From Desulfuromonadaceae bacterium (lineage in GTDB: Bacteria; Desulfobacterota; Desulfuromonadia; Geobacterales; Pseudopelobacteraceae): a DNA stretch of 5,569 nucleotides. Position 1 is the first letter of the stretch. Each line of letters starts with the position of its first letter. Positions 4,673-5,569 of the stretch are shown one piece after another. Where the stretch lies: positions 1 through 5,569 of the forward strand of contig JAQUCQ010000234.1 in the NCBI GenBank assembly GCA_028686145.1, in the 5' to 3' direction. The translations under genes were made by a program, and so were the position numbers. Below the pieces are notes generated by a model. The model was not told the DNA's origin and did no database searches. It was given only the letters and a program-made list of their open reading frames with translations.

Positions 4673-5569
4673 GTATTGTCGTACCGGTTTACAATGAACA
4701 GGATAATGTGGATGCGGTATATTCAGCGCTCAAGGTTGCACTGCAGGCTATGGGGTGCTCATATGAGATCATCATGGTGGATGACGGCTCTTCTGATGAG
4801 TCATATGAAAAGCTGACCCTGCTTGCGTCTGCAGATGCTACGCTCAAGGTCATCCGGTTCCGCAGGAACTTTGGCCAGACTGCTGCAATGTCGGCAGGTT
4901 TTGATTATGCAAAGGGTGATATCATTATCCCGATGGACGGCGATCTGCAAAATGATCCTGCTGATATTCCGCGTCTGGTCGCAAAAATTCATGAAGGCTA
5001 TGATGTGGTTTCCGGGTGGCGCCACTCAAGGAAAGACACATTCATTACCCGCAAGATCCCGTCGTTGCTCGCAAATGCACTTATATCCCGTTTGACTGGG
5101 GTTTATCTGCATGATTACGGCTGTACGCTCAAGGCATACCGTAGTGAAGTGCTGGATGGCATCAACCTGTACGGTGAGATGCATCGCTTTGTTCCAGCAC
5201 TGGCAAGCCAGTTTGGGGCCAGAGTGGCTGAACTGCCGGTCAATCACTTTCCCCGCCTGCATGGTGTCAGTAAATACGGCATATCCCGCACGCTTCGGGT
5301 GATCCTTGATCTGATAACAGTCAAGTTTCTGATGGCCTATTCTACCAAACCGATTCAACTATTTGGAAAATGGGGGGTCTACACGATACTGGCCGGGTTT
5401 GGCACAGGAGCAATGACTCTTTATATGAAAATATTTGAGCACTTTAGTATGAACAGAAATCCGCTTCTAATATTGACAGCTTTTCTCCTGTTTATGGGTG
5501 TTCAGTTTATCGTGTTGGGATTACTTGGTGAACTCAACGTCAGAACCTATTTTGAGTCGCAACAAAAGC
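4663..5569 (+). CDS. Polyprenyl-phosphate glycosyltransferase, GtrB/DPM1/ArnC-like GT2 (partial at right edge, no canonical start)
   Basis: The frame encodes a textbook GT2 enzyme that moves a sugar from a nucleotide donor to a polyprenyl phosphate at the inner face of the membrane. Counting from 4663, motifs are ISIVVPVYNE (3-12), MVDDGSSDE (38-46), RRNFGQTAAMSAGFDYAKGD (67-86), the metal-binding MDGDLQNDP (91-99), SGWRHSRKDT (117-126), and HDYGCTLKAYR (150-160). RLHGVSKYG (198-206) precedes two C-terminal membrane helices at about 230-255 and 267-290. The last residues, GELNVRTYFESQQK, resemble the usual end of the family, so only a few residues are probably lost off the edge. The frame is open from 4636 but has no ATG, GTG or TTG until the GTG at 4708, which would remove the first strand. 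Homologs generally start one or two residues before this strand, matching GTT 4663 or ATA 4669; GGAG (4654-4657) fits such a start. It overlaps the upstream gene by about 10 nt. Confidence 0.92.

Overview
The window looks like chromosomal DNA of a cytochrome-c-rich, anaerobic-type bacterium, most likely Desulfuromonadales/Geobacter-like (Desulfobacterota). This is inferred from three things: a System II (ResB/CcsA) cytochrome c maturation pair, an Rrf2 regulator next to a SAM-I riboswitch, and the general protein style. No rRNA or other taxonomic marker is present, so the assignment is tentative. I see no mobile element, CRISPR array, tRNA or rRNA.

Left part (1-1095), minus strand. Read leftwards, it holds a 68-residue single-pass membrane protein (1095-889), a bidirectional-type hairpin terminator (829-862), an Rrf2-family regulator with a four-cysteine C-terminal half (744-283), a sigma-70-like promoter overlapping a 13-bp palindrome (152-184), and a complete SAM-I (S-box) riboswitch aptamer (109-5). 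The riboswitch points off the left edge. The gene it controls, presumably for methionine, cysteine or SAM metabolism, is outside the window. The layout suggests two controls on that gene: an Rrf2 repressor at initiation and SAM-sensing RNA after initiation.

Middle (1096-3669). A divergent intergenic region of about 220 bp carries promoter-like elements, short direct repeats and palindromes. It leads into resB (TTG start at 1319) and ccsA (ATG 2701), 17 bp apart. Together they encode the heme delivery and cytochrome c synthetase complex of System II. A strong intrinsic terminator (3641-3669) closes this operon.

Right part (3670-5569), plus strand. Two tandem family-2 glycosyltransferases follow. 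The first (3683-4672) has a GT-A domain and C-terminal membrane helices. The second is a GtrB/DPM1/ArnC-like polyprenyl-phosphate glycosyltransferase that runs off the right edge. The second has no ATG, GTG or TTG at the expected start: the codon at that position is GTT, with ATA two codons later. Start-codon-based gene calling would therefore miss or truncate an otherwise perfectly conserved protein. The pair probably begins a surface-polysaccharide or lipid-linked sugar locus unrelated to cytochrome maturation.

I do not see a clearly new multi-gene system here. The points most worth a second look are the missing start codon of the second glycosyltransferase, the Rrf2/palindrome/riboswitch arrangement, and the terminator abutting the first glycosyltransferase's ribosome binding site.
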